A DNA stretch of 64,000 nt from Clostridium intestinale DSM 6191. Lineage in GTDB: Bacteria; Bacillota; Clostridia; Clostridiales; Clostridiaceae. The notes under the pieces were generated by a model. That model worked only from the letters and a program-made list of their open reading frames with translations. It was not told the DNA's origin and made no database searches. The DNA lies in NCBI RefSeq assembly GCF_900130055.1, contig NZ_FQXU01000003.1, forward strand, positions 399,627-463,626. Direction: 5' to 3'. Below, one piece after another: positions 42,969 through 52,419 of this stretch. A program made the position numbers and the translations under genes. Every line of letters begins with the position of its first letter. Position 1 is the first letter of the stretch.

Positions 42969-44978
42969 TTATATTTCTTGGCATATAAACTGTTCTAAAT
43001 CTTCTAAATTTAAAGGTTTGCTCATTAGATAACCTTGGACATAATCACATTTTAGTTTCCTCAAGTGGCGAAGTTGAATTTCCTCCTCTATTCCTTCAGC
43101 AATAACAGCTATATCTAAATTATGAGATAAATCTATTATACTTCCGATAATTTCAACATTTCTGTCACTCTTCAAAATATCATTTATAAAAGTTCTATCA
43201 ATTTTTAATATATCTATTGGTAATTGTCTCAAATAGCTTAATGACGAATAACCAGTTCCGAAGTCATCTAAGGAAATGCTAATGCGCATATCTTGTAATT
43301 TTTCTAAAGTTGACTTTGTTTTATGAATTGAATTCATAAATGTACTCTCTGTGATTTCTATTTCTAATAAGTTTGGGTCAAAATTTGTTTCTTTTAATAT
43401 GTATTTAATGGATTCAACAATATTAGGTGATTCAAGCTGTTTGACAGATAAATTTATGGCAAGTACAGTCTCCTCTAATTTGTATTTGTCCTGAAGCTTT
43501 TTGAATGTTTTACAGGCTGTCCGTATAATCCACTCCCCTAATGGAATAATAATACCTAGCTCCTCTGCAACAGGGATAAATTTATCAGGAGCTACCATAC
43601 CTAATACCTTGGAGTTCCAACGTAGTAGAGTTTCAAAACCTCTTATCGTACCAGTTCTAAGGTTATATATAGGTTGAAATACTAAAAAAAACTCATTATT
43701 ATAAAGTGCAGATTTTAATTCATTTTCAAGATTTAATTTTTCTAGTAATTCTTCTTTCATAGATTTTTCAAAAAATTGCACATTATTTTTACCAAGTTCT
43801 TTTGCTTTGTACATTGCGGTATCTGCATTTTTCATTAATTCAACTTGTCCAACTCCATCATAGGGGAATGAAGCTATTCCAAAACTAGCACTTGAAGTTA
43901 TCTCATTGCCTTCAATTATAAATGGTTGTAAAAAATGCTTTCTTATTTTATCTATGTATTTAAATACTTCTTTATCACTTAATCTTCTTTGAATTATTAA
44001 TGCGAACTCGTCTCCACCAATTCTTCCTATAAAATCACTTTTATGTATAGATGCTTTAAGCCGTTTAGCAGCATCACTTATAAATAAATCTCCTATATGA
44101 TGTCCCATAGAGTCATTTATTTTTTTAAATGAGTCAATATCTATAAATACTATGTAAAATGATAGATTCATTCCTTTAGAAACTTTTATAAGATAGTTTA
44201 ATTTGTCTAAAATACTCTTTCTATTAGGAAGATATGTTAATTCATCAAAGTGTGCTAGCCTATATAACCTTTCTTCATTAATCTTTAATTGGTTATTTTT
44301 TTGAGTAAGTAAATTATATTGGCTTCTTGTTTCATTATACATTTTCTCTAACTCTTCTCTTTGATGGACTTCTGTTAGATATAGTCTAGTAATCCTTTGA
44401 TAATGGGATTTACTAACCATGTACATGGCAGGCACTATTAAAAACATTAAAATAAATAATATAACCAAAAGAACATAATATATTGGCGTTAATTCGTGAG
44501 CATTTTTTGATGATAAAAAGAAAATATATCCTCCTACTAAAAAAGTAGTTATAGTTATATAGTTTAGCATAACCTTAGTGATTCTAGCTGAAGCTATAAT
44601 GATTTCTAAAAAAGCAATCATTAATATAAAAGAACCCACAACAGAATAAAACCTTAATGTTACATAAACAAGAACAATAGAAAATAGTATTGATACCCAA
44701 TGAGTAATAAATTTGGTTTTAAATTTTAAGTAAGGAGTTATTACAAAGCAAAAAGAAAGAAATAAAAGAAAAATACTTTCCATAATAACCTTATTTAAAT
44801 TATAACTCATGAGTATATAATTAATGTAATAGTTTATAATTGTGCTAGCAAAAAGTATTGGACCTGCGTAATAACAAGCCATGTAGTTTTCCATAGTAAT
44901 AATAGTCTCTACATCATCAGACTTATTTATCACGTCAATTATATCGGGAATAGTTTTAGGAATATTTGCGTTTTTCAT
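42969..44978 (-). CDS. membrane GGDEF-EAL protein (cyclic-di-GMP turnover)
   Basis: The 669-residue protein has about six N-terminal helices (roughly 30-200), a coiled segment, a GGDEF domain with the intact GRIGGDEFALII (about 320) and an EAL domain with ETLLRW, EITEST, DDFGTGYSSLSYLR and AEGIEE. Both active sites look intact, so it could make or degrade c-di-GMP; an intact EAL with GGDEF often means phosphodiesterase with regulatory GGDEF. GAGGTGA precedes the ATG. It is monocistronic. Confidence 0.9.
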   Translation of the reverse strand: MKNANIPKTIPDIIDVINKSDDVETIITMENYMACYYAGPILFASTIINYYINYILMSYNLNKVIMESIFLLFLSFCFVITPYLKFKTKFITHWVSILFSIVLVYVTLRFYSVVGSFILMIAFLEIIIASARITKVMLNYITITTFLVGGYIFFLSSKNAHELTPIYYVLLVILFILMFLIVPAMYMVSKSHYQRITRLYLTEVHQREELEKMYNETRSQYNLLTQKNNQLKINEERLYRLAHFDELTYLPNRKSILDKLNYLIKVSKGMNLSFYIVFIDIDSFKKINDSMGHHIGDLFISDAAKRLKASIHKSDFIGRIGGDEFALIIQRRLSDKEVFKYIDKIRKHFLQPFIIEGNEITSSASFGIASFPYDGVGQVELMKNADTAMYKAKELGKNNVQFFEKSMKEELLEKLNLENELKSALYNNEFFLVFQPIYNLRTGTIRGFETLLRWNSKVLGMVAPDKFIPVAEELGIIIPLGEWIIRTACKTFKKLQDKYKLEETVLAINLSVKQLESPNIVESIKYILKETNFDPNLLEIEITESTFMNSIHKTKSTLEKLQDMRISISLDDFGTGYSSLSYLRQLPIDILKIDRTFINDILKSDRNVEIIGSIIDLSHNLDIAVIAEGIEEEIQLRHLRKLKCDYVQGYLMSKPLNLEDLEQFICQEI

Positions 44979-45257
44979 GTCTTCACCTCAAAAAGAAACT
45001 TAAGAAACCCAAGACTTGGATGTTTTCTTACTTTTAAACAACTTTAATTAATATTATACTATAATAATAAAATTTGTAAAAATATTTCCTTATTTTTAAT
45101 AAAAAATCTTTATTTTAACTAGAAATTATTTAAAATATCAATTTAGCTATTATAAAATACTTCAAAAATTAAAAGTTAATATTTCGGAAGAATTTAATTA
45201 TAAAATTTTGTATTATATAAAATAACAAGTATTAACTTAACAGGAGGACATTGAATA

Positions 45258-46013
45258 ATGAAAAACATTCATTTTCACGATATTAATATACAGAAATATG
45301 ATATTGATGAGCATTCTGGTGCAAATAAAAATATGAACTTTTATAAAGAAATCCTCATTTCAATGGGAGATAAAGAATATCAAAAATTTTCTTCCTCACT
45401 TATTCCTAATATAAATAATATTTTAGGAGTACGACTACCAATCTTACGAAAACTAGCAAAAGAAATATCAAAAAATGATTGGAAAGCTTTTATAAAAAAC
45501 TGTGATAACGAATATTTTGAAGAAGTTATGCTTCAGGGAATGGTTATTGGATACATAAAGGTTGATGTAAAAGAAACTCTTCATTATATTTCTAAGTTTA
45601 TACCTAAGATTGATAACTGGTCTATATGTGATAGCTTTTGCATTAGTTTAAAATTTACTAAAGATAATATGAATGAGGTTTGGAGGTTCATACAAAAGTT
45701 TCTGGTTTCTGATGAGGAATATGAGGTTCGTTTTGGTGTAGTAATGATTATTGACTATTTCATTAATGAAATATATATAGATGAGATTTTAAATTTATTA
45801 GATAAGATAAAACATAGCGGTTATTATGTAAAAATGGCTGTAGCTTGGGCTATTTCAGTATGTTATACGAAGTTTCCTGAAAAAACTATGGAATATTTAA
45901 AAAACAATAATTTAGATGAGTTTACTTTTAATAAATCTCTTCAAAAAATCCTCGATTCTTTACAAGTGGATAAAAGTGACAAAGTAGTTATTAAAAATAT
46001 GAAAAGAAAATAA
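45258..46013 (+). CDS. AlkD-like DNA alkylation repair protein
   Basis: The 251-residue helical protein has the DNA alkylation repair (HEAT-like) pattern VRLPILRKLAKEISK, EVMLQGMVIGYIK, IDNWSICDSF (the Trp and Asp of the AlkD site) and VRFGVVMIIDYF. AlkD removes positively charged alkyl bases such as 7-methylguanine. The first about 25 residues are extra and the true start might be later, but GGAGG favours this one. It is a single gene. Confidence 0.85.
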   Translation: MKNIHFHDINIQKYDIDEHSGANKNMNFYKEILISMGDKEYQKFSSSLIPNINNILGVRLPILRKLAKEISKNDWKAFIKNCDNEYFEEVMLQGMVIGYIKVDVKETLHYISKFIPKIDNWSICDSFCISLKFTKDNMNEVWRFIQKFLVSDEEYEVRFGVVMIIDYFINEIYIDEILNLLDKIKHSGYYVKMAVAWAISVCYTKFPEKTMEYLKNNNLDEFTFNKSLQKILDSLQVDKSDKVVIKNMKRK

Positions 46014-46093
46014 AAACTCAATCTAATATTTCAATAAAAGAATACAGAAATATCACTAAAAAGTAATATACTATATTCTTTAGAAGTTTATAA

Positions 46094-47566
46094 TTATGTA
46101 CCACAAAAGGTTCGATAAGGCTTACTTGAAGGTTTTGGTGGAGTTGAATATTCAAGTTGTTCCTTTGAATGATCAAAGGGATTTGAAAGAACATCTATGA
46201 GTTTATCCATAACACTATAATCTCCATTATTTGCTGCTTCTAAAGCTTCTTCAACCCTATGATTTCTTGGTATTATGGCAGGATTAGTATTTTTCATTAG
46301 TTCAGTTGACAAATCTAATCCTTCATTTTGTCTTTGTAGTCTTTCTTTCCATAGCTTATGCCATTTCAGAAAATTATCCGATTTAAATAAAGAGCTTTCC
46401 TCTAACCTATTAAAAGTTAGTTCAACAAAAGTATTGGTATAATCAACACTATGCTCTTGCATCATATTTAATAGTTGATTAATTAAATCTTCGTCTAAAG
46501 ATTCCTCATTAAAAATTCCAAGTTTAGACCTCATACCATTAAGCCAATTTTTATGATACAACTTAGAATAATTTGAAATCTCTTCTTGTGCTAAGTTAAA
46601 AGCTTTCTCTTGATTATCATCTATTAAAGGCAATAAGGTTTCTGCAAATCTAGAAAGATTCCAACCACCAATATAAGGTTGATTTCCATAGGCATATCTT
46701 CCATAAGTATCTATTGAGCTAAATACTGTTTCTAGATTATAAGTATCCATAAATGCACAGGGTCCGTAGTCAATTGTTTCACCACTTATAGCCATGTTAT
46801 CAGTATTCATAACACCATGTATAAAACCTACTAGTTGCCACTTTGAAATTAAGTCTGCCTGTCTATTAATGACTTCTTTAAGTAAATCTAAATATGGGTT
46901 AGGACTGTCTTTTAAGTAGTTATAGTGTCTACTTATTGTATAATCAGCTAAGATTTTAATATCTTCTTCTCTTCCCCATTTTGAAACGTACTGAAACGTT
47001 CCTACTCTTATATGACTTGCAGCTATCCTTGTAAGAATTGCACCAGGAAGTTTATTTTCTCTCATTACTGATTCACCAGTTGTAACAACAGCAAGGCTTC
47101 TAGTTGTAGGAATTCCAAGAGCTTGCATAGCTTCACTTATTATGTATTCACGAAGCATTGGACCAAGAGCTGCTCTTCCATCTCCTCCACGAGAATAGGG
47201 TGTTTTTCCAGAACCTTTAAGTTGAATATCTACTCTATCACCTAATGGGGTTATATGTTCACCAAGTAGTATAGCTCTTCCATCTCCAAGCATTGTAAAA
47301 TGTCCAAACTGATGCCCAGCATAAGCTTGTGCAATAGGGTGAGCTCCTTCTGGAATAATATTTCCTCCTAAAACCTCTAAAAATTCTTTAGTTTCCAATA
47401 CTTCAGAGTTAAGACCTAAAGAGGATGCTAATTTTGAATTTATGACTATAGAGTTAGGGTTATGAACTAAAGTTGGTTTTACTTCTTTAAAAAAAGAATT
47501 TGGTAACCGAGTATAACTATTATCAAAATTTAAACCAAATTTTATTAAGGTATCAGCTTTTTTCAT
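46094..47566 (-). CDS. selO: SelO-family protein adenylyltransferase (YdiU)
   Basis: The 490-residue pseudokinase-fold protein has [55 protein letters not shown] and [19 protein letters not shown], the ATP-inverted kinase motifs of SelO. It transfers AMP to Ser/Thr/Tyr of target proteins, linked to redox stress. The C-terminal Cys in TFCGT is the position that is selenocysteine in some relatives. GAGGAGG precedes the ATG. It is monocistronic. Confidence 0.9.
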   Translation of the reverse strand: MKKADTLIKFGLNFDNSYTRLPNSFFKEVKPTLVHNPNSIVINSKLASSLGLNSEVLETKEFLEVLGGNIIPEGAHPIAQAYAGHQFGHFTMLGDGRAILLGEHITPLGDRVDIQLKGSGKTPYSRGGDGRAALGPMLREYIISEAMQALGIPTTRSLAVVTTGESVMRENKLPGAILTRIAASHIRVGTFQYVSKWGREEDIKILADYTISRHYNYLKDSPNPYLDLLKEVINRQADLISKWQLVGFIHGVMNTDNMAISGETIDYGPCAFMDTYNLETVFSSIDTYGRYAYGNQPYIGGWNLSRFAETLLPLIDDNQEKAFNLAQEEISNYSKLYHKNWLNGMRSKLGIFNEESLDEDLINQLLNMMQEHSVDYTNTFVELTFNRLEESSLFKSDNFLKWHKLWKERLQRQNEGLDLSTELMKNTNPAIIPRNHRVEEALEAANNGDYSVMDKLIDVLSNPFDHSKEQLEYSTPPKPSSKPYRTFCGT

Positions 47567-47666
47567 AATATATCCTCCTCTATTTGTTATTTAGGCATGT
47601 TTTTAGTGTCCTCTTAGGTGCATTTATTATACATAGTTAAACTTTAGTATTTATATATGTGCTATT

Positions 47667-48392
47667 TTAAAATTCTTTTAAAAGTAATTTTTCTAATTTA
47701 TACATGTCTTTAACTACATGCAAATTAGATTTCTTTATATATTTTATATAAGATCTAGAGAGTGTATTTCTATTTAAAACTATTGATTTTATTCCAAGGG
47801 TTAAAGCTCCCTTACAGTTTTTTGGATTATCATCTATAAAAAGTACTTCACTTGAGGTTAAATGTAATGATTTAATTGCGGCTTTATACATTTTCTCATC
47901 TGGTTTTGTCACACCAATTTCTGAAGAAATAATAATTGCGTCAAAATAATCATAGAAGCCAGCTTTTTTATAAACATTCCTTAAAGAAGGCCAAGCATCT
48001 GATATTAAGCATAATTTGTAATTCTGATTTAATCTTGGCAGAACTTCAAATACATCTTTAAAGAATATATATTTATCATAATTTAAAACAAAATCATCTG
48101 TTAAAAGTTTTAACTTTTCATCGTCAATTTTAAGTTCTGGTAATTCATTTTTTATAATTATAAAAAATTCTAGGAAATGCTTCCATTCTTCCTCAACTGT
48201 TTGTATTAACAATATATTATTTATATATGACCAAGCTTTACGAAAAGCTTCATCTCTTTTATCCTTAGATATGTTATTAAATTTATCTTTATTAACTATT
48301 TCAAAAAAATTTGGAGAATAACTCCAATCTCCAGTTGCAGCAAAATTTAATACCCTACCTGAGTCTATCAATAACCCTTTAATATTACCCAT
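47667..48392 (-). CDS. HAD-superfamily hydrolase
   Basis: The 241-residue protein opens with LLIDSGRVLN in place of the usual DxDxT, so the second motif-I Asp is Gly (as in DxGGVL-type HADs). Motif II SDAW, Lys in KPDEKMY and motif III FIDDNPKNCKGA are present. The fold and the nucleophile are kept; activity on phosphate esters is likely but uncertain. It starts 26 bases after the GNAT gene, so is probably co-transcribed. Confidence 0.75.
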   Translation of the reverse strand: MGNIKGLLIDSGRVLNFAATGDWSYSPNFFEIVNKDKFNNISKDKRDEAFRKAWSYINNILLIQTVEEEWKHFLEFFIIIKNELPELKIDDEKLKLLTDDFVLNYDKYIFFKDVFEVLPRLNQNYKLCLISDAWPSLRNVYKKAGFYDYFDAIIISSEIGVTKPDEKMYKAAIKSLHLTSSEVLFIDDNPKNCKGALTLGIKSIVLNRNTLSRSYIKYIKKSNLHVVKDMYKLEKLLLKEF

Positions 48393-48418
48393 ATTTCCCC
48401 CATACTAATTTATTTTAT

Positions 48419-48892
48419 CTAGTCAATTAATAGTTTTGCTACTAATTCCCCATCCTCTATATCTCCAGTTTCTATAAAACCTATTGAAGCATAGAGCTCT
48501 TTAGCTTTAATATTTTCAGGTTCATAAGAAAGATAAATTTTAGATGCATGTCCATAAGGGAAGGTTTTAACTAATTCAATAGCTTTATTCATAGAAGCTT
48601 TTCCATAACCTTTACCTTGATGTGCTTTATCAATCATAAATCTCCATACCCAATAAGCATTTTCATTGTGGATTTCGTTAGCTTCAGTATAAGATAACAT
48701 TATAAAACCAATCATAACACCATCTTTATAAATAGCATAAGGCATAGGAATTCCATCTCCATTACTTAAAGCAACGTAAGCTTGTGCAAGACTTATTAAA
48801 TTGCTAGCAACAAAGTTTTCTTGATCTTCCTTAGTTTCTAATTTAATACATTCATCAAAATTATCAAAAGTAATCTTTTTTAATTCAATCAT
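48419..48892 (-). CDS. GNAT acetyltransferase, SSAT/PaiA-like
   Basis: The 157-residue protein has GNAT motifs WRFMIDKAHQGKGYGKASM (acetyl-CoA loop, about 85-103) and NIKAKELYASIGFIETG. The order resembles spermidine/polyamine N-acetyltransferases of Bacillus and Clostridium, but the substrate is not proven. It is first in an operon with the HAD gene. Confidence 0.8.
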   Translation of the reverse strand: MIELKKITFDNFDECIKLETKEDQENFVASNLISLAQAYVALSNGDGIPMPYAIYKDGVMIGFIMLSYTEANEIHNENAYWVWRFMIDKAHQGKGYGKASMNKAIELVKTFPYGHASKIYLSYEPENIKAKELYASIGFIETGDIEDGELVAKLLID

Positions 48893-48959
48893 TATTTACC
48901 CCCATAATATCTATTTAGTTTACTTCTCAATCCTAATAAAGTTAACTTTAATCGCAGCA

Positions 48960-49119
48960 CCCAAGAATAAAAGAATTTAAAAATTTAAGAAGTTAAGAGT
49001 AAAAGAAGCTAAGAAGTTAAGAATATAAGAATTTAAGAACAAAAGAAGCTAAGAATATACACCTTTGCCCTGTAGAAGTTCGAAGAACTTCATTAGATTC
49101 CCTCTAGCTTTTGCGAAGA
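48960..49119. repeat. purine-rich tandem repeat and hairpin repeat copy
   Basis: 48960-49060 is an imperfect tandem array of AAGAA(T/G)TTAAGAA-type units, A-rich on the plus strand. Right after it, 49066-49102 is a copy of the hairpin repeat TGCCCTGTAGAAGTTCGAAG ... CATTAGATTCC, also found at about 17.85-18.08 kb. No gene is present. The hairpin lies at the end of the serine hydrolase gene and might act as its terminator on the minus strand, though no T-run follows. Confidence 0.6.
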
Positions 49120-50046
49120 TTATAGTTTTTCAATTAAAGTATCCCAGGTAAGTTCAAGTACACCAGTCATGTTTGTAGGTTCATTTGAAATATAGGTTAC
49201 CACGGTATCTTTATCAGGTAATATTACAACATATTGACCATAAGAGCCATCCATTCTATATGAACCTTTATATGAATTCATCCATAACTGATAACCGTAT
49301 CCTTGATGATGATCTTTAGTTGCAAAGTGCGGATTAAAATCACGTGTTTCAATCTGGACAGCTGTTGCTTTTTCTATATAATTTCTAGGAATAAGTTCAT
49401 TATCATTCCAAATACCTTTATTAAGAATTAGTTGACCAAATCTAGATAGATACTCTGCAGTTAAATGTAATCCAGAAAATCCTTGAGGGATTCCTAAAGG
49501 GCATCTATCCCATCTAGGTTTTGGTATATTTAAATATTGAAATATTTTTTCATCAAGATAATCGTCTAAACTAATTCCTGTAGTAAGTCCTATTATTCTT
49601 GAAAGTATGTATGTAGCACCGTTGTTATAGGTAAAATGTGATCCAGGTTTAAATATTACTGGCTCATCAAAAAATAATTTGGTGATATCCCAAACCTTTC
49701 CTTCACTCCAATCAGCATTTACTACTGGACACCTATCATGACCAGTTCCCATACATAATAAATCATGTACTTTCATGTTTTTTAGGTTCTCATTAGGATT
49801 TTTAGGTGTAATACCAGGGAAAAAGTCTATAACATTATCAGTTAATTGAAGATAACCTTCTTCAATTGCAATACCTACTGCCATGGAAGTAAAGGTTTTG
49901 CTTACTGACCACAAAAGAGTTTCTTTTTCTTCTTCAAAATCATGTTTTGCAATTACTTTTCCACCTTGCCTAACTACAACATTTTTCACTCCAAGATTTT
50001 TAACTTTTACATTTACTATTAAATTCTTTAATAAATCATTATTCAT
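49120..50046 (-). CDS. class C beta-lactamase-fold serine hydrolase
   Basis: The 308-residue protein has the serine motif SVSKTFTS (Ser-x-x-Lys, about 47-54), the tyrosine motif YNNGATY and the third motif region HHQGYGYQLW. Family members include esterases, peptidases and beta-lactamases; the absence of a signal peptide suggests a cytoplasmic hydrolase. GAGG precedes the ATG. It is 19 bases after the MmcQ/YjbR gene, in an operon. Confidence 0.8.
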   Translation of the reverse strand: MNNDLLKNLIVNVKVKNLGVKNVVVRQGGKVIAKHDFEEEKETLLWSVSKTFTSMAVGIAIEEGYLQLTDNVIDFFPGITPKNPNENLKNMKVHDLLCMGTGHDRCPVVNADWSEGKVWDITKLFFDEPVIFKPGSHFTYNNGATYILSRIIGLTTGISLDDYLDEKIFQYLNIPKPRWDRCPLGIPQGFSGLHLTAEYLSRFGQLILNKGIWNDNELIPRNYIEKATAVQIETRDFNPHFATKDHHQGYGYQLWMNSYKGSYRMDGSYGQYVVILPDKDTVVTYISNEPTNMTGVLELTWDTLIEKL

Positions 50047-50065
50047 AATAAACCTCTATTAAAAT

Positions 50066-50422
50066 TTAGCTTAATATACTTTTTTGTACTTTTTTAGTAA
50101 GTGAATCAAAAATAAGCTTATAAGACATGTCAATCATTTGCTTTAAAACATCTTCAGGAACATTTCCATCTAAAAATACAGAATTCCAATGTACTTTATT
50201 CATGTAATAGCCTTCAATTATATCATCATAATTTTCTCTAAGCATAGCTCCAAAGGATGGTTCACATTTTAATGTAATCATTGGTCTCCCATCTTTGTAA
50301 TTAAGAATAGCCCCAAACAACTTTCCTGCTATCATATATCTATGCCATTTCCATTCCTCTTTAAAGTCTTTTTCAACACCTTTTTTGGCTAACAAATATT
50401 CATCAACCCACTCATAACTCAA
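50066..50422 (-). CDS. MmcQ/YjbR-family protein
   Basis: The 118-residue protein matches the MmcQ/YjbR double-wing family (about 115 residues): EWVDEYLLAKKGVEKDF, MIAGKLFGAILNY and HWNSVFLDGNVPEDVLKQMIDMSY. The function is unknown, and DNA binding is only inferred from fold. The start is a TTG ten bases after AAGGAG; no ATG is available in frame. It is the first gene before the serine hydrolase. Confidence 0.85.
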   Translation of the reverse strand: MSYEWVDEYLLAKKGVEKDFKEEWKWHRYMIAGKLFGAILNYKDGRPMITLKCEPSFGAMLRENYDDIIEGYYMNKVHWNSVFLDGNVPEDVLKQMIDMSYKLIFDSLTKKVQKSILS

Positions 50423-50547
50423 TTATAATCATCTCCTTTATATCAATAAATTTATTATACTATATTTACCAATGACTATAAAATCTTTTAGAACTGAAAA
50501 TAGCATAGTATTCTATAAATAACTATGCTATATCGTGAGATATAATA

Positions 50548-51285
50548 TTATGAAGTTTTGTTTAGTATCATTAAGTTTTTCTTGTAACTAAACTTATATA
50601 CTATTATTAAGCCAAGTATAATTAATATTAAATCATATAAAAGAACATTAAATATAGTTGTTTTATCGAAACCTATTAAATTAAATAATTTTATTACGTT
50701 AAAGTCTATAAAATTATTTATTGAGGCAATATCAAATAATATTCCTGTAGTTATCATGTAGAATGGAGGGAATACATGAGCTACTATTTTTCTATTTGTG
50801 GCTGTAGCAAGTCCCATAACAAAAATTGAAAATGCAGATGAAGAAATTGCTATAATAACTAACAATAGCACGATGTAAAGAATCTTAGAGATTTCATAAA
50901 TATTTTTAAGTGCTACAATATTAATTTCATTTGAGGGAACATTATTAACTCCAAATCTAAATATTAAGTAAACAATAATAACTCCATGACAGATAATAAA
51001 AATTGAAGGTGTTAAAAATATGTTTACCATTACCTTATCAATACTTACATGAATATGGCGTTTATTTTTTCTGCATAAGTCATAATACTTATTAATAGCT
51101 ACCTTAAAGAGCCATGCTGAAAGCTTATCAGACTGTATTCCATCTATGTACCTTAATGCTTTATAGAAGGTATCTTGAACTATATCATCTGCATTTTCTT
51201 TGCTACATCCAAGCTTAATTAAATATCTGTATATAAGATTCATTTTATCTTTAAAGATCTCATCTATTAACTCATAGTTCATCAT
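50548..51285 (-). CDS. chimeric protein: sigma-70 region 2 fused to membrane domain
   Basis: Residues 1-75 are an ECF sigma factor region 2: DEIFKDKMNLIYRYLIKLGC, ADDIVQDTFYKALRYIDG and SAWLFKVAINKYYDLCRKNKR. The expected region 4 (the second HTH) is missing. From about 83 to the end, five or six hydrophobic helices follow with a pattern of ABC-2-type permease C-termini. An in-frame deletion fusing a sigma gene to a downstream permease is the simplest explanation. A functional sigma factor is unlikely; membrane capture of RNA polymerase is conceivable. GGGGGA precedes the start. Confidence 0.65.
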   Translation of the reverse strand: MMNYELIDEIFKDKMNLIYRYLIKLGCSKENADDIVQDTFYKALRYIDGIQSDKLSAWLFKVAINKYYDLCRKNKRHIHVSIDKVMVNIFLTPSIFIICHGVIIVYLIFRFGVNNVPSNEINIVALKNIYEISKILYIVLLLVIIAISSSAFSIFVMGLATATNRKIVAHVFPPFYMITTGILFDIASINNFIDFNVIKLFNLIGFDKTTIFNVLLYDLILIILGLIIVYKFSYKKNLMILNKTS

Positions 51286-51423
51286 ATCCCCCTTTCATCC
51301 CCCCTTTTAAAGCTCTTCTTTATTATGACGTTCAAATTATTAATATGTATACAAGTTCCAAGAAAAAATCTACCAAATTTATATAACTTGGTAGATTGTG
51401 GGTGTTATTTACTTTTATAATAT

Positions 51424-52305
51424 TTAAATAAGTTTACTTTCTTCAAAGAAGGGCTCAATATGAACCATGCAATGTTTTACTGTGTCAATTTCGTTTTCTA
51501 TTGAGTTTTCAACCAATTCAGCTATATCGTGGCCTTCTCTTACAGAAAGTTCTTCATTTACATACACTTCTATATCTACATAGATTTTATTCCCAAATAT
51601 TCTAGTTTTCAGATTTTTAATCTCTTTTACTCTACTAATAGAAAGGACGTTATTCTTTATTTTATTTATTACTTCATCATCAGCTGCGGAATCTATAAGT
51701 TCTTTCACTGCTCGTTTATATAGATCAATTCCAACTTTTATAATCAACAAACTAACTATTATTCCAGCTAAAGGATCTAAAAAAATATATCCAAATCGGG
51801 CACCTAAAATGCCTATAAAGGTTCCAATAGATGAAAAAGCATCAGATCTATGATGCCAAGCATCTCCTTCCATTGATATACTTCTTATTTTCCTTGCTGT
51901 TATTATGGTATACCAATACATCGCCTCTTTAACAACTATAGATAATAATGCAGCAAATAAAGCGACTCTTCCTGGAATAACTAAATTACCATTATAAAGA
52001 TTTAAAGCACTTTTATATCCTATAACTAATCCTACTAAAATAAGTGCTTCGCTTATAAGTTTTGCACTGATTGATTCTAATCGTTCATGACCATAGGGGT
52101 GCTCTCTATCAGCTTTTTTAGATGATATTTTAAGTCCGACTATAACAATTACAGTTGTAAAAACATCTGAGGCCGAATGGACTGAATCCGCAATCATTGC
52201 AGAACTTCTTCCAATAATACCTGCAATTAGCTTTAAGATTGATAAAACTATATTTATTATCATAGTAATTACTGAAACTTTTGTACCCAATTTATAATCT
52301 TCCAT
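51424..52305 (-). CDS. cation diffusion facilitator (CDF) metal exporter
   Basis: The 293-residue protein has six helices with the DSVHSASDVFT (helix II) and HHRSDAFSSIG (helix V) metal sites, and HPYGHERLES between helices II and III. A C-terminal cytoplasmic domain (about 210-293) has the ferredoxin-like dimerisation fold. It exports Zn, Fe, Mn or Co by proton antiport; the ion is not decidable. GGGAG precedes the ATG. It is monocistronic. Confidence 0.9.
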   Translation of the reverse strand: MEDYKLGTKVSVITMIINIVLSILKLIAGIIGRSSAMIADSVHSASDVFTTVIVIVGLKISSKKADREHPYGHERLESISAKLISEALILVGLVIGYKSALNLYNGNLVIPGRVALFAALLSIVVKEAMYWYTIITARKIRSISMEGDAWHHRSDAFSSIGTFIGILGARFGYIFLDPLAGIIVSLLIIKVGIDLYKRAVKELIDSAADDEVINKIKNNVLSISRVKEIKNLKTRIFGNKIYVDIEVYVNEELSVREGHDIAELVENSIENEIDTVKHCMVHIEPFFEESKLI

Positions 52306-52419
52306 TTATTTCACTCCCAATTGATAACTGTTTATGCTTCATTATATGTTTAATTTCAGCAATTTCTACAAGTTTTTAACTGGGTTTAAATGTCAATTGA
52401 TAATAAAAGTCCTTATATA

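Noticed and set aside
48960..49060. Purine-rich array as a CRISPR or coding repeat
   Set aside because: Units vary in length and overlap; there is no open frame with a ribosome site.
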